From assembly GCA_009760885.1 (NCBI GenBank), contig CM019713.1:7004266-7068265 (forward strand): DNA of 64,000 nt, read 5' to 3'. This stretch comes from Achatina immaculata (lineage: Eukaryota; Mollusca; Gastropoda; Stylommatophora; Achatinidae). The position numbers were made by a program, and so were the translations under genes. The notes under the pieces are model-generated. The model had not been told where the DNA came from. It saw only the letters and a list, made by a program, of their open reading frames with translations, and did not search any database. Every line of letters starts with the position of its first letter. The first letter of the stretch is position 1. This document shows positions 1 through 10,494 of this stretch, in pieces.

Positions 1-471
1 CGCTGTAAATGATAAATGTGCTTGCTTTTGCTTTTCGTGTGAAAGGTGTGATCTTCTTCAGAAACATGCCTGTAGTTTGAACTCTTCGGTGACTTTACTA
101 TTGTGATGAAAATGTATGTTATTATATTACAATTTATGATGAAACAGCTTCTTATCACTTTATGAAGCCTTTCCGTCACACTGTATTTATTTGCTATGAA
201 TGATAGAATACTACCATATGTACTATCTTTTATTACCAGAAACCTTTTAAAGAGACATTTCTTTGACACTTGTCACTGAACTGCTGTTGTGCAAATATAT
301 GTTATTAAGCAACATTTTATGAAAAAACATTTTTCCATCACATTGTATTTACTTGCTCTAAATAATACCACATACATCATTTTTTTATAAGCAGATTTTT
401 TTTTTTTTTTTCCATTTCACTTACGGGGAAAGTTTAAAAAAAAAAAAAAGAAAGGAACAAGGATTACTTAC
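1..471. other. Non-coding, probable intron of the death-domain gene
   Basis: AT-rich sequence with homopolymer A and T runs (around 390-445). No exon-like open frame with splice signals was found. It lies downstream, on the minus strand, of the donor at 466-471, so it should be intron. Confidence 0.4.
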
Positions 472-755
472 CATTTTTTCTCAAATGTACTTGAATGGTT
501 TGATGTCTGGCACATAGAGGGGCTGGGGTGCGGCAGATGGGCATGGCATGGAGACGGACATGTACCGCCTCCAAGATGACCACAGGCAGCAAAACCATGG
601 CCACAAGAATAGTAAGCATGACCTCCATACGCAGATGTCGGGTGGTGAGAATAGGGGCAAGCAAATGGGGCATTAGACCACTGGTGGGCCCCTCTGGAGA
701 TGTACATTTCTGAAGTCTCTGCCACATGCAAGATCTGTGACTCACTGGCCTTGGC
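472..755 (-). CDS. Exon of death-domain gene, His/Cys/Gly-rich segment
   Basis: On the minus strand this 284-nt segment is bounded by an acceptor (CCTTCCTTCAG just above 755) and a strong donor (GTAAGT, plus 466-471). The preferred frame starts AKASESQILHV and continues through a stretch rich in His, Cys, Gly, Ser and Pro (ACGHLGGGTC, SPCHAHLPHPS) to STFEKK, leaving phase 2. I do not recognise this segment. A second frame is also open over the whole exon and encodes a hydrophobic run (LTILVAMVLLPVVIL), so the reading frame is not settled. It belongs with the death-domain exons at 5354-5501 and 7360-7542 by strand and order, which is inference. The gene continues past the left edge. Confidence 0.5.
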
Positions 756-766
756 CTGAAGGAAGG

Positions 767-971
767 CTTGGTGTATTCCTGTGAAGTTAAATAAATGATT
801 TGTGTGCTTTGGTGTATTCCTGTGAAGTTAAATAAATGATTTTTCTGCCTTGGTGTATTCTGTGAAGTTAAATAAATGATTTTTCTGCCTTGGTGTATTC
901 CTGTGAAGTTAAATAAATGATTTTTCTGCCTTGGTGTATTCCTGTGAAGTTAAATAAATGATTTTTCTGCA
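767..971. repeat. Minisatellite, ~41-bp unit, five copies
   Basis: Five near-identical units of about 41 bp, each beginning TTGGTGTATTCCTGTGAAG and running on through AAATAAATGATTT. It lies just upstream of the acceptor of the 472-755 exon, so it is intronic. Confidence 0.9.
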
Positions 972-1135
972 TATGCTTCTTCAAATAAATATCGATATCT
1001 GATTCTACTAAAAGTAAAGATAAATGTGCCATAGTGACAGCACATTTATATCAGAGCCTTTTATAAAAAAAAAAAAAAGAAGAGGGAGCTGTCCCATCTT
1101 TCTTAGTGGCAGGCGGATAATCAGGCAGAGCTTAC

Positions 1136-1190
1136 CATGGTCCCCACAGAAGAAGAGTTTGCCATGAAGTCCGTTTTTGGCTTTTCAGGT
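1136..1190 (-). CDS. Possible small exon of death-domain gene
   Basis: On the minus strand a GTAAGC donor (plus 1131-1135) follows ACCATG, and a weak acceptor (GGTATAG) lies at 1191-1192. Read as PEKPKTDFMANSSSVGTM it leaves phase 0 and would join the 472-755 exon in its preferred frame. It does not join the 5354-5501 exon in phase, so at least one exon would be missing between them. The acceptor has no pyrimidine tract. Treat as tentative. Confidence 0.2.
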
Positions 1191-1787
1191 CTATACCATA
1201 ATTCACTCCCCACACATCACAATTACAAGTGATATAACACCTTTACATTATCACCTGCTAAGAGTACATCCATTCTGCAGTTCCAGAGTAATTAAACAAA
1301 CAAACAATATTAAATTCTAATTTTGGCAACAGCTGAAGTTTAAGAAAAAAAAAAAAAACATGCTACAATCTTCATATGATCTTATCAAGAATAAAGCAAA
1401 AATAATTAAAGTAAATTTTTTTTTGTTTCTGGTCAATGTCTATTAGTTTATCGATGTTCACTGGTAAAACTAAAATACGGTGGCTTATATGCTTCATTAC
1501 AATTAACATATTTTAATACAGTTGCATCACTTTGATTTTCAGTAAATCAGGCTCTCTGATGCTTCACTTTATCATTTACGAACCTTGATCCAAGCAAATG
1601 TGTACAACACCAGAAACTCTGGGAAATAATGGAAAAAATGGGATTTCCAACACATTTGATACAATTAACATCACTGCTGTATCCAGACCAACAGGTAGCA
1701 GTAAGAATAAATGGTGAAACAACTTGGTTTGACATAAAACAGGGGTGCATATTGTCGTCTTACTTATTTAACTTGTATACTGAAAAT

Positions 1788-2317
1788 GGTGACACCAGAA
1801 AGGAAGTTAGAATCAGAATTGCAAAAGCAGCATCGATCTTCAAGAATCTTGAGAACATATGGAATTCGAAAGTTATAAGCACAAAAACCAAGTTAAGACT
1901 ATTCAATTCAAATGTGATATCTACCCTTATTTATGGATGCGAAAGCTGAAAAAACAACTATGGAAATAGAGAAGAGATTAGACTCTTTTGAAAACAAATG
2001 CCTAAGGAAAATACTTGGCATCAAGTGGAACGACTTCAGGAACAATGCAAAGATAAGACAGATGACTGAACAAAAACCAGTCTCATGGGTGATCAGGAAA
2101 AGGAGATGGATATATGTTGGTCACTTGATGAAAAGAAATGATCAGAGAATCCCAAAACAAGCTATCAAGTGGAACACAACAGGCCAAAGAAAAAGAGGCA
2201 GACCATGTGAAGAGGACATTGTTAAGAGAGGCCAAATTAACAAGCATAAAATCCATTGATGAGGTTGAAAGACTCGCCGAAGACAGGAAAAATTGGCGAA
2301 CTACTTTGGATATATAA

Positions 2318-2325
<8 letters not shown>
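1788..2325 (+). mobile_element. LINE-B 3' fragment inserted in LINE-A copy 1
   Basis: It begins at GGTGACACCAGAAAGG and encodes RKEVRIRIAKAASIFKNL, then FENKCLRKILGIKW and GQRKRGRP. These match the C-terminal part of the better-kept LINE-B at 51501-52347. About 33 bp near the 3' end of the family are missing here. The tail, normally (ATAAG)n, has become an ATATAAG/TA run. It is 5'-truncated and dead. Confidence 0.75.
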
Positions 2326-2355
<30 letters not shown>

Positions 2356-2358
<3 letters not shown>

Positions 2359-4432
2359 GAGAAACATCAAACTGAATACAAAACCTCTTAAAAATGACCA
2401 AGAACTGCGAGAACAATACAAAGTTATTATAACAAATAGATACAATGCAATAGCAAAGATAAATAGTACAGATGAACAATGAGAAATGTTAAGAGATTCT
2501 ATCCACCAAACTGCTAAGGAGATAATACCACCAAAAAAAGAAGCCTCTAAAAATAAATGGATGACAGACAACATCTTAGGATTGATGGACAAGAGGAGGA
2601 GGAGTAAAAATAACGAGGAAAAATATAGCAAAATAAATAAAGAAATAAGACGCAAATGCAGAGAAGCAAATGAAGTGTGGTTAAATGAACAGTGCAGACA
2701 GATAGAGGACTCTCATAATAAAGACAGCAAAAACATGCACAAACGAATTAATGAACTCATGGGCAGGAAAACAAAATATACCACAGGATGCCTGAAATCG
2801 AAAGAAGGTAAAATGTTAATGGGAAAAGAAGACATTGTGGACAGGTGGACAGAGTATATCGGTGAGCTATATGGAGGAGAAAGACCAGAATTAACACCAG
2901 ATACTGAAAACTGTGATGGACCACCAATACTTGAAGATGAAATCATAGATGCTATCAAACACATGAAGAAAGGAAAAGCGACTGGGCCTGATAATATAAC
3001 AATAGAAGAAATAGAGGCACTAGAGGAGACAGGAATAAAAATAATAACCAAGTTACTGAATGACATTTACAACAGTGGTTATATACCCAGTGACCTGATT
3101 AAATCCACGTTTATAGCACTACCAAAGAAACCAGGTGCAAAGGAATGTGACAACCACCGGACTATCAGTCTCTCATGTCACATAACGAAGCTACTTCTGA
3201 GAATAATTATGAGACGAACAAGGAAAAAGATAAAAATGGAAACAGCAGATGAACAGTTTGGATTGTTGAAGGAAAGGGAACACACAATGCCATTTATGCT
3301 TTACGAACACTAACAGAAAGAGCTTTAGAAGTACAGAAAGATCTCTACTTATGCTTCATTGATTACACCAAGGCATTTGACAAGGTGAAACATAATGAAA
3401 TTATTAAAATGCTTGAAGACATCAATATAGATGGCAAAGACCTGAGGATTGTAAAACATCTATACTGGCAGCAAGAAGCAGCAGTTCGAGTTGAAAATAG
3501 AATTGGAAAATATCAACCTATAAAACAAGGGGTGCGACAAGGATGTGTACTATCTCCAGTCCTTTTTTCTCTGTACAGCGAGAATATTCTAAGAACGATC
3601 ATCACAGAACCAGGCATAAAAATTGGAGGATACAATATTAACAACCTTCGGTATGCTGACGACACAGTACTGATAGTGAGAACCAACAAGACCTGCAAAA
3701 TCTCTTGGATAAAGTCACCAAAGAAAATGAACAGAAAGGCCTTACTTTGAACATCAAAAAGACACAGACTATGGTCATATCTAAGAAACAGAATCCACTA
3801 GCATGCAGTATTAAATTAAACGGAACTATTCTAAAGCAGGTGCAGAAATTCAAATACCTTGGAGCAGTAATAACTTCAGATGGGAAATGAAGAACAGAAA
3901 TTAGGAACAGAATAGGCCAAGCAAAGACTGCATTTCAGAGAATGAGAAACATATTAGCTAACACATCTTTATCAATGAATGTTAGAAAACGAGTCCTAAA
4001 ATGCTATATTGAACCTATCTTGTTATATGGAAGTGAATCAGGGAGAATAGGCAAGTCTGCACAAAAATCATTGGAAGCAGCAGAAATGTGGTTTATTAGA
4101 AGAAGAATGTTGCGAATCCCCTGGACAGCAAAAATAACTAATGAAGAATGTATGAGAAGAGCTGGAGAGACAAAAAACCTTGTCAAAAAGGTAAGAGAGA
4201 GACAATGTACTTTCATAGGACATGCAATGAGAAGAGGAGGCATTGAAAATATTATAACAACAGGAAAAATAGAAGGAAGAAGATCAAGAGGAAGACCAAG
4301 AGAAATGATACTGGACAGTCTGACAGGATGGTGTGAGAGGAGATCACCAACTGAGCTGATGGCCTGCATGAAGGATCGGGTACTCTGGAGAAGCATAATA
4401 GCCAACGCCAGTTGGCACGGCACCTGATGATG
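2356..4432 (+). mobile_element. LINE-C copy 1 with reverse transcriptase remains
   Basis: It sits inside the TA-rich tail of the LINE-B fragment, with TA runs on both sides. The translation over 2486-4427 gives most reverse transcriptase blocks: KGKATGPDNIT, ALPKKPGAKE, CFIDYTKAFDKV, GVRQGCVLSP, LRYADDTVLI and KYLGAVITSDG. A C-terminal region ends EGRRSRGRPREM and LMACMKDRVLW. The fingers region and the palm are in different frames (break near 3313), there is another break near 3720 and a stop at 3888. The 3' tail is (GAT)n. The endonuclease is missing (5'-truncated). Other pieces of the family lie at 24.5, 25.3 and 32.96 kb. Confidence 0.85.
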
Positions 4433-5353
4433 ATATATATATATATATATATATATACTGAAAATATAATTAGGAATGTTAGAGAAGATGTAGACAAAGA
4501 ATATTATGATGCCATAACAATTGAAGGTTATGAAATACCAGAGATTAGATACGCTGATGACGCAGTATTACTGTGCACAAAAAGGAATGGAAAAACTCAT
4601 GTCAGTCCATAAGAATAGTGAAGAGTAAAACCTCTATCTTAATGGAAGAAAACTAAATTGATGACAACTGACAAAACAAACACGGCAGCTGATATATGTA
4701 TCAATGAGGAAAAATTGGAAGAAGTGGAGAGTTTTGAATATCTTGGATCACTGCTAACTAAAAATGGAGATACAATGAGGGAAATTAAAAGGAGGACATC
4801 TATCGCTCTTCAGAAAGTAAAACAACTAAAGAATCTGTGGAGAGGAACAGACAGAACTACAAAAATAAGATTTTTAAGGGTATGCATCTTTTCCATCGCC
4901 CCATATGCCTGTGAGACCTGGACACTTAACAAAACAGCTGAGAAACACATAAATGCCTTTGAATGTAAATGCTACAGAAGAGTTCTTCAAATATCATGGA
5001 CACAAAAAAGAACAAATATATCCATACTATAAGAACTTAACATTGAAGAAGGCTGGCTAGTAAAGAGGATTAAAGAGATAAAACTTAAATATTTTGGACA
5101 CATTAAACGTCAAGATAATCTAGAGAAGACCGTCTTGGAAGGGTACATAATGGGAAAAAAGAAAGAGAGGAAGACCAAGGCGAAGATGGCTGCAAGACAT
5201 CATTGATGATCTGCAAATGGATGCATCAGCAGCAGGCCATGTTGCTCACAACCTAGAGGCCTACAGAAATGCTGTTAGTGAGGCAAAGTTCCGAAAGGGA
5301 CACGCAAAATGAATGAATGAACCCAAGCAACATTTCTAACCAATTACACCTAC

Positions 5354-5501
5354 CTGGTAGAGCACTCCTGATAATTTCTAGACAGTCTTCCCTTTCCATC
5401 TTCTCCAGGGATTTGTATACATCATTCAGCGATGCACCTGCCTTTGTGTCATACTGATTGAACAGGACTCTAGTGTTGTTGTCCTTTTCTGACTCAATGT
5501 A
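5354..5501 (-). CDS. Death-domain gene, second coding exon
   Basis: On the minus strand a good acceptor (CTTGTCTCCCTTCAG) precedes TACATTGAGTCAG, and the donor is CCAG/GTAGGTG. The 148-nt exon encodes YIESEKDNNTRVLFN, AGASLNDVYKSLEKM and EREDCLEIIRSALPG, then leaves phase 1. Joined in phase 0 to the exon at 7360-7542 it supplies helices 3-6 of a death domain, including the (K/R)PGAS..D...LE.M.R.D pattern typical of the fold. Death domains mediate homotypic assembly of signalling complexes in the cytoplasm. MyD88-, IRAK/Pelle-, UNC5- and TNF-receptor-type proteins all use this fold, and the sequence here does not decide between them. The LINE-A nest ends only 24 bases downstream of the donor. 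Confidence 0.8.
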
Positions 5502-5579
5502 CTGAAGGGAGACAAGTGCAACAGTGCTCACAGAATGCAACTGGTTCAGTTCTATTACTATGTTATCATGCTGACTGAA

Positions 5580-5612
5580 ACATAAATATTTTGTGTGTGT
5601 GTGTGTGTCTAA
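5580..5612. repeat. (TG)n microsatellite
   Basis: Short TG run (TTTTGTGTGTGTGTG) in the intron just beyond the second death-domain exon. Confidence 0.7.
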
Positions 5613-5639
5613 TGCCACACAACATGAAGTCTGGCTTAA

Positions 5640-6185
5640 TAAACATACAGCCCAGCTTGACTTATGGTTAATATTAACAAAAATGTAGCCTAATTTGACA
5701 AATAAGAAGCTCCACAAATATACAGCCTGGTTTGACATAGAGTTAAGCTCAACAAATATAAAGCCTAGTTTGACAAATAAGTAAGCTCCACAAATATACA
5801 GCCTGGTTTGACATAGAGTTAAGCTCAACAAATATACAGTCTAGTTTGACAAATAAGTAAGCTCCACAAATATACAGCCTGGTTTGACATAGAGTTAAGC
5901 TCAACAAATATACAGCCTGGTTTGACATATAGTTAAGCTCAACAAATATACATCCTGGTTTGACATATAGTTAAGCTCAACAAATATACAGCCTAGTTTG
6001 ACATATAGTTAAGCTCAACAAATATACAGTCTAGTTTGACATAGAGTTAAGCTCAACAAAATATACAGCCTAGTTTGACACAGAGTTAAGCTCAACAAAT
6101 ATACAGCACAATTTGACATATACTTAAGCTCAACAAGTATACAGCCTAGTTTGATATATAGATAAGCTCAACAAACATGTAGTCT
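5640..6185. repeat. Minisatellite, ~38-bp unit, ~14 copies
   Basis: About 14 diverged units built on CAGCCTGGTTTGACATA followed by GTTAAGCTCAACAAATATA. It is intronic between the two death-domain exons. Units at the left end are most diverged; the array degrades at about 6185. Confidence 0.9.
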
Positions 6186-6529
6186 ATTTTAAAAGTGACC
6201 AAAAAAAAGTACTCTGACAAAATCTGCAGAATAATGTCTAAACTACATTTATATAGGTTATCTTTTCCTATAACACACTCATAAAACTGTGATAGTAAAA
6301 TATACTTGAAAAAAACTAGCACTATTTATTCAGATTTCAGGATATCTATACTGAACAAAATATCATTATTTTAAAACTTGTTGGTGAGAGAGGAATGCAG
6401 TATTTTCAACCTTTCCTGTCTTGTACCACAATTTCTTTAACAAACTTCATTTTAATCTTCCAATCCTTTTGTCTTATACAGATTTGCCATTCAGAAAGAA
6501 ATGTTAATTATGCAGGGCTGGGATCACTC

Positions 6530-7162
6530 TCCCCACATATTACAATATTATGAAAGACATTAAAATTATGAAGAGAAAGGCAAAAGGAATCAGTAACACG
6601 AGATACGTGGATGGCATGGTGCTGATAACAGAAAGTGAAAGCAGTGAAGCAGCTGCTAATGATAGAATCAATGGTGATATCAAACTGAGTTAATTTACCA
6701 AAGTACAATATTCATGCAGACAGGAAGAGAGAAACAAGTACATAAATTTAATTATCTCAGAGAAACACAAACAGCAAGTAGGAAATGCACAGGAGAATCA
6801 AATCAAAAATATGTATGACAAAAATTGCTTTAATGACAAGAGAGATGATTTACACAAACTAAAGGCTGCTCAAACCCCATCCTGCTAACATGCCAAAATG
6901 GTCTCTAGACTAAGGGAACAGATCCTGCACACCTTTGATCTCTACAGTGACCTAAGAGCCCAAATCTGGCCTCAGGAAAACAGCATGGATGGGAAAACCT
7001 TGAAGCACACATGAAAGACTCCTACTGACAAAAAAATTCAAAGAGACAACCCATCTCCTTGTCTAGACAGCTGAGCATATAAAACTGCATGCAGAAGAAG
7101 AATTTTACTGAACTGAAAAGCATTATCTCTATTGGCTACTAGCATGGCACATAATGAATGAA
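6530..7162 (+). mobile_element. Old LINE relic
   Basis: Degenerate reverse transcriptase can be read: TRYVDGMVLITESES resembles the YADD block, and KFNYLRETQTASRKCTGE resembles the following YLG block. It ends AGCATGGCACATAATGAATGAAT, which looks like the (AATG)n tail of LINE-A-type elements. It has many stops. Family assignment is uncertain. Confidence 0.5.
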
Positions 7163-7359
7163 TGGCTACTTTTCAGGACATAAATTAAACTACCATTAAT
7201 AGAATTTACGTAGCAATAGCATAATAGTGAAACTAATTTTTTAAAAATCACACACAAAAAAACTTCTAAATAAAAAAAAAAAACACCTCTGAAACAAAGA
7301 TATGGGCAAAGCAGATCTTACAGCAGGCTGACTTTCTAAGCAAAAGCACTTCAGCTTAC

Positions 7360-7542
7360 CCTAATATCTGAAGTGGTGTATCCTAATTCGTTAGCCAGCA
7401 TTCTCCAGTCATTTCCTGATACAGCTGCGTCAGGGTTGAGTTTCTTTATAAGCTCCTGTCGAACTGCGTGGTCCACAAATGCCCAGGGAATTTTTACCTC
7501 CACCTCCTCTTCATCTTTACTCCTCTCCTTAGATGTGCCCAT
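7360..7542 (-). CDS. Death-domain gene, first coding exon
   Basis: Minus-strand exon of 61 codons ending at donor ATTAGG/GTAAGC. The start chosen is the ATG at 7540-7542, directly after an acceptor-like CCATCCCAG. An in-frame ATG at 7573-7575 is also open. The protein begins MGTSKERSKDEEEVEV, an acidic and basic lead, then IPWAFVDHAVRQELIKKL, NDWRMLANELG and YTTSDIR. The DWR.LA..LG core is the helix 2-3 signature of death domains. Splicing to 5354-5501 gives a domain of about 90 residues starting near residue 17, so it is the N-terminal domain. What follows it (kinase, TIR or other) is not in the window, so the gene cannot be named. Confidence 0.8.
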
Positions 7543-8912
7543 TCTGGGATGGAGGATGTGTGGTGGGGGTGGCAATATATGGCGTATCCCTCTAAATGAA
7601 TTAAATGACAGAGTATGACTGATCAGGTCTTATATGGGAGCGAAAGCATATACAACAGTTGGAAATGTATTTTACACTCTTGGGTGTGTATGTGTGTGCA
7701 TGTGTGTGTCACTGTGTGCATGTATACACACAAATTTCTAATTCAAGTAGACAAAATGTTGTACATAAAATTCTGAAGTTAAGCCTTCAAGGCTGACAGT
7801 ATGATCACAGAGGAGCTATGAGGATTTTATGAATAGGATGGGTCATGTATCTGCAGGGTCCAAAGGATTGTTCACTGAAGGTTGATCTATCACTGTCAAT
7901 GTGTATTAATCTTTTTGATGACTTCAAGGCTCACGCAGCTGTGGCCTCATAACAGGACTGATACCCAGAGGGGTTTTAAAGAAGAAAGCTATCATCTGAC
8001 TTTTGATTAATTGGGGTCAAAGCATCAAGTCAATGGTGCATGGACACATAACTCTTAAATGAGCATTTTCAGGCAATCAGAGTTATAGGTCTTAAATTCC
8101 CCCCCCCCCCACCATTACTACCTCAGGCTGTTAGAACTTCAAGGTAGCCTTCCTTGACTTATCCGCACATTCAAACTGCTTGCAAGCCCTGGTGATGAAC
8201 AAGAGATGTTCTTTATCAAATACTGTCCAAGCGCTTAAAGGAGTAATGTTCCCATTTAAAGATCACTGCTTCCTTCAGTGTTACTTTATATGGTGGGATG
8301 TGTAGATAAAAGGTTACACACAAAGTTTTGCTGCTTTAAATTTTGCTCATGTTCTTTAATGTGTACATTTTTACTAAACTGACTTTAGGATGTTTGTGAC
8401 AGAGTGAATGCTGACAGACCAAGGGTAGAATGTAAGATGGGGGTCTGCCTGCCCAATTCTCTGTAAATAAAATCTGATTATTCATTTAGTGAAACACTTT
8501 CACGGACAAATTTAATGATGATTGCAGTTGATTTACTGCTATGAAGCAGTGGCAGCTGGCTGGTGTAGGTTTAGAAAATGATCAATCTAACAAAGAGGAA
8601 GAGAAGGAGAGAAATGGCAAAAAAGAAGAAAAAAAGACAACTAGACATTATGTATGTGCATGCATTCATGGTAGACAGCATGAGGATGAGACAACAAATG
8701 ATGAAAGACTAGACAATCAGGCCCACTTGACATTCTGCCCTTGATCTCTGCAACTTTCATTTAAACATAATCATTCAGCACCAAAATAGGATGTGTATGA
8801 GATGAGTTTAACCCTTTATCTACAAACTGCCCTTTATCTACAATGAAAATAATAGAAATATACAATTAACTGACATGTGTAAAAAAACTACAATTATTCA
8901 CTGCATAAGTTT
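7543..8912. other. Non-coding region upstream of the death-domain start
   Basis: Contains a TG-rich patch (7680-7735), a C-run (8100-8110) and otherwise unique-looking AT-rich sequence. No exon could be supported. It may be a 5' intron or promoter region of the death-domain gene. Confidence 0.35.
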
Positions 8913-8935
8913 TGCGAACGAAGAAGAAGAAGAAG
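8913..8935 (+). mobile_element. 23-bp retro-insertion: only a (GAA)n-type 3' end
   Basis: The insert is TGCGAACG followed by five AAG units. It is flanked by perfect 13-bp repeats ACTGCATAAGTTT at 8900-8912 and 8936-8948. The inserted bases match the extreme 3' end of the 1.4 kb retroposon family found at 8962, 47697 and 54835. It therefore looks like an extremely 5'-truncated copy with its target-site duplication. Confidence 0.75.
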
Positions 8936-8961
8936 ACTGCATAAGTTTCACCAGACAGAGG

Positions 8962-10379
8962 GGTTCTAAGGACTGTTATTGCCAGAGGTGGGGTGGACGA
9001 TATTCTCTCCACTCCAATGGTGTGCGTCTCAAATAGTCTCTGACAGTCAAGTCCAGCTCTTGGCTTTCTCATGGCAGAACTGTTTAAACTGACAGGAGAA
9101 GGGGTGAAGGCGATTGTCTGGCGCCTGAAAACCAGACGCTTTGGGTAGATGATAGTTATGTTTGGTAGCTCATCTACCACTGCTGCCGAGATTCTTCAGC
9201 TGCTGTGCATGGAGTGGGGCTCCTCCCGGCCAATGAAGAAAGGTGCAAATGGGGTTGCCACGCAGCACCACTGTGGAAAAGGTTAAAGAAAGGAATAAGT
9301 GAAGTAAACAATAGTCAAATCATGGCACCTCTGGTCTGGCGGTCAGCCATGTTCTAAGTGCACTCATATCGGGCGAAATGCCTGAACCGTCTTAACCCAG
9401 AGGTTAAGACACTACTAGCGAGATTCTTCGGATGCTACGCATGGAGTGAAGCTCCTCCTGGCCAAGGAAGAAAATGCGGAAAAGCAATCAGAGTTGCTGT
9501 GTGGCGCCAATGTGAAAAGGTGATGGAAAGGATAAGGTGAAGCTTAATCGGTATGTCCAGTAGTATCACGGCGAGAGCTACTCATACCACGGCGCCTCTG
9601 CTCTAGAGGTTGGCCACGTCCGAAATACACCCATACTGGTGAAATATGCCTAAACCAGCTTACACCAGGGGTGAAACTTGATGGCTATGCATGTCACGGT
9701 ACCTCTGCTCTAGAGGTCGGTCATGTTCTAAACATGCCCATACTGGGATAATATGCCTAAACTGGCTCAACCCAGGGGTGGAAGTCACTAGTGGCGAGGA
9801 TTCATCCTCCAGGACAAAAGCTCCATCCTGGTCACAACTAGGAAGGGTAGCGGCCACGACCACAAAATGCTAAGTTGGAGACACTGGACCAGGGCAGTCT
9901 AGATAGGCAACTACCTCTCACCTGGTGGGGATGGATGCATATCCTAATCACGCTGTGGTTTTCCGGTGAGAAAGTCCAACGCCAGAATGGAAGGGCAACC
10001 ACCTCTCACCCGCGGTGATACACGGGTATCTCAAAACATGTCGAGGTTTTCTGGTGAGAAAGTCCGACTCTAGCCAGGATGAGCTACCACCTCTCACCCA
10101 GCAGGGATATACTGATATCCAAAGCACGCCGAGGTTTTCTGGTGAGAAGTCCAACTCTAGAAAAAACTGGTGCAACGAAAACCAGAGTGTCACACAATCC
10201 CGCTTCTGAGACCCACCAAGAATACAGGCTCAAGCCGTGCGATACTCTGAACCTCTTTTGGTCTTCTTGGGGACCTCGTGTGGTCCTTTACATGACCTAT
10301 AGAGGACCACAGGTGTAAATTAAGTAGGATCACAGAGCGGTCTTGGTGGTAGGAGCAAATGAAAAAGAAGAAGAAGAAG
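8962..10379 (+). mobile_element. (GAA)n-tailed retroposon, copy 1, full-length
   Basis: The 12-bp repeat ACCAGACAGAGG (8950-8961 and 10380-10391) flanks a 1418-bp unit starting GGTTCTAAGGACTGTTA and ending GGAGCAAATG plus an A-rich (GAA)n tail. There is no long sense open frame. Internal sub-repeats are clear. A block with CTCTGCTCTAGAGGT...CATACTGG...GCCTAAAC...CCCAGGGGT recurs near 9326, 9593 and 9699. A second block with ACCTCTCACC...GAGGTTTTCTGGTGAGAAAGTCC recurs near 9911, 9998 and 10085. The 5' end coincides with that of copy 3, so this is probably the complete unit. A tail plus TSDs of 11-12 bp indicate non-LTR-type retrotransposition by a partner LINE. Confidence 0.8.
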
Positions 10380-10494
10380 ACCAGACAGAGGTCTGATACA
10401 AAAGAGCACATCAAATGAAATGCTTTAAAAAAAATTTGTGCTCTATAGCCTGCTGTTATACAGTATAGTGAGTAGGACACATTCCTGATCAACA

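Larger units (their letters stand above)
1598..5322 (+). mobile_element. LINE-A copy 1 (RTE-like), 5'-truncated, host of a nest
   Basis: The 8-bp duplication CCAAGCAA flanks it at 1590-1597 and 5323-5330. Outer LINE sequence is 1598-1787 and 4466-5322. The first part encodes reverse transcriptase residues (MEKMGFPTHLIQLTSLL, WFDIKQG). The second resumes at NVREDVDKEYYDAI and contains RYADDAVLL, FEYLGSLLTKNGD and the C-terminal FECKCYRRVLQ. The 3' end is a short (AATG)n tail, as in the other LINE-A copies. The interruption 1788-4453 is flanked by the 12-bp repeat TATACTGAAAAT (1776-1787 and 4454-4465), so it is a later insertion. Frameshifts and stops make the copy dead. Confidence 0.85.

Noticed and set aside
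1629..1949. A single chimeric LINE protein
   Set aside because: The apparent fusion is explained by insertion of LINE-B in LINE-A with a 12-bp TSD.
7133..7170. TGGCTACT repeats around GCACATAATGAATGAAT, as another micro-insertion
   Set aside because: The sequence to the left is itself an old LINE whose natural 3' end is an AATG tail, so the segment is better read as the end of that relic; the 8-bp repeat may be its TSD half or chance.
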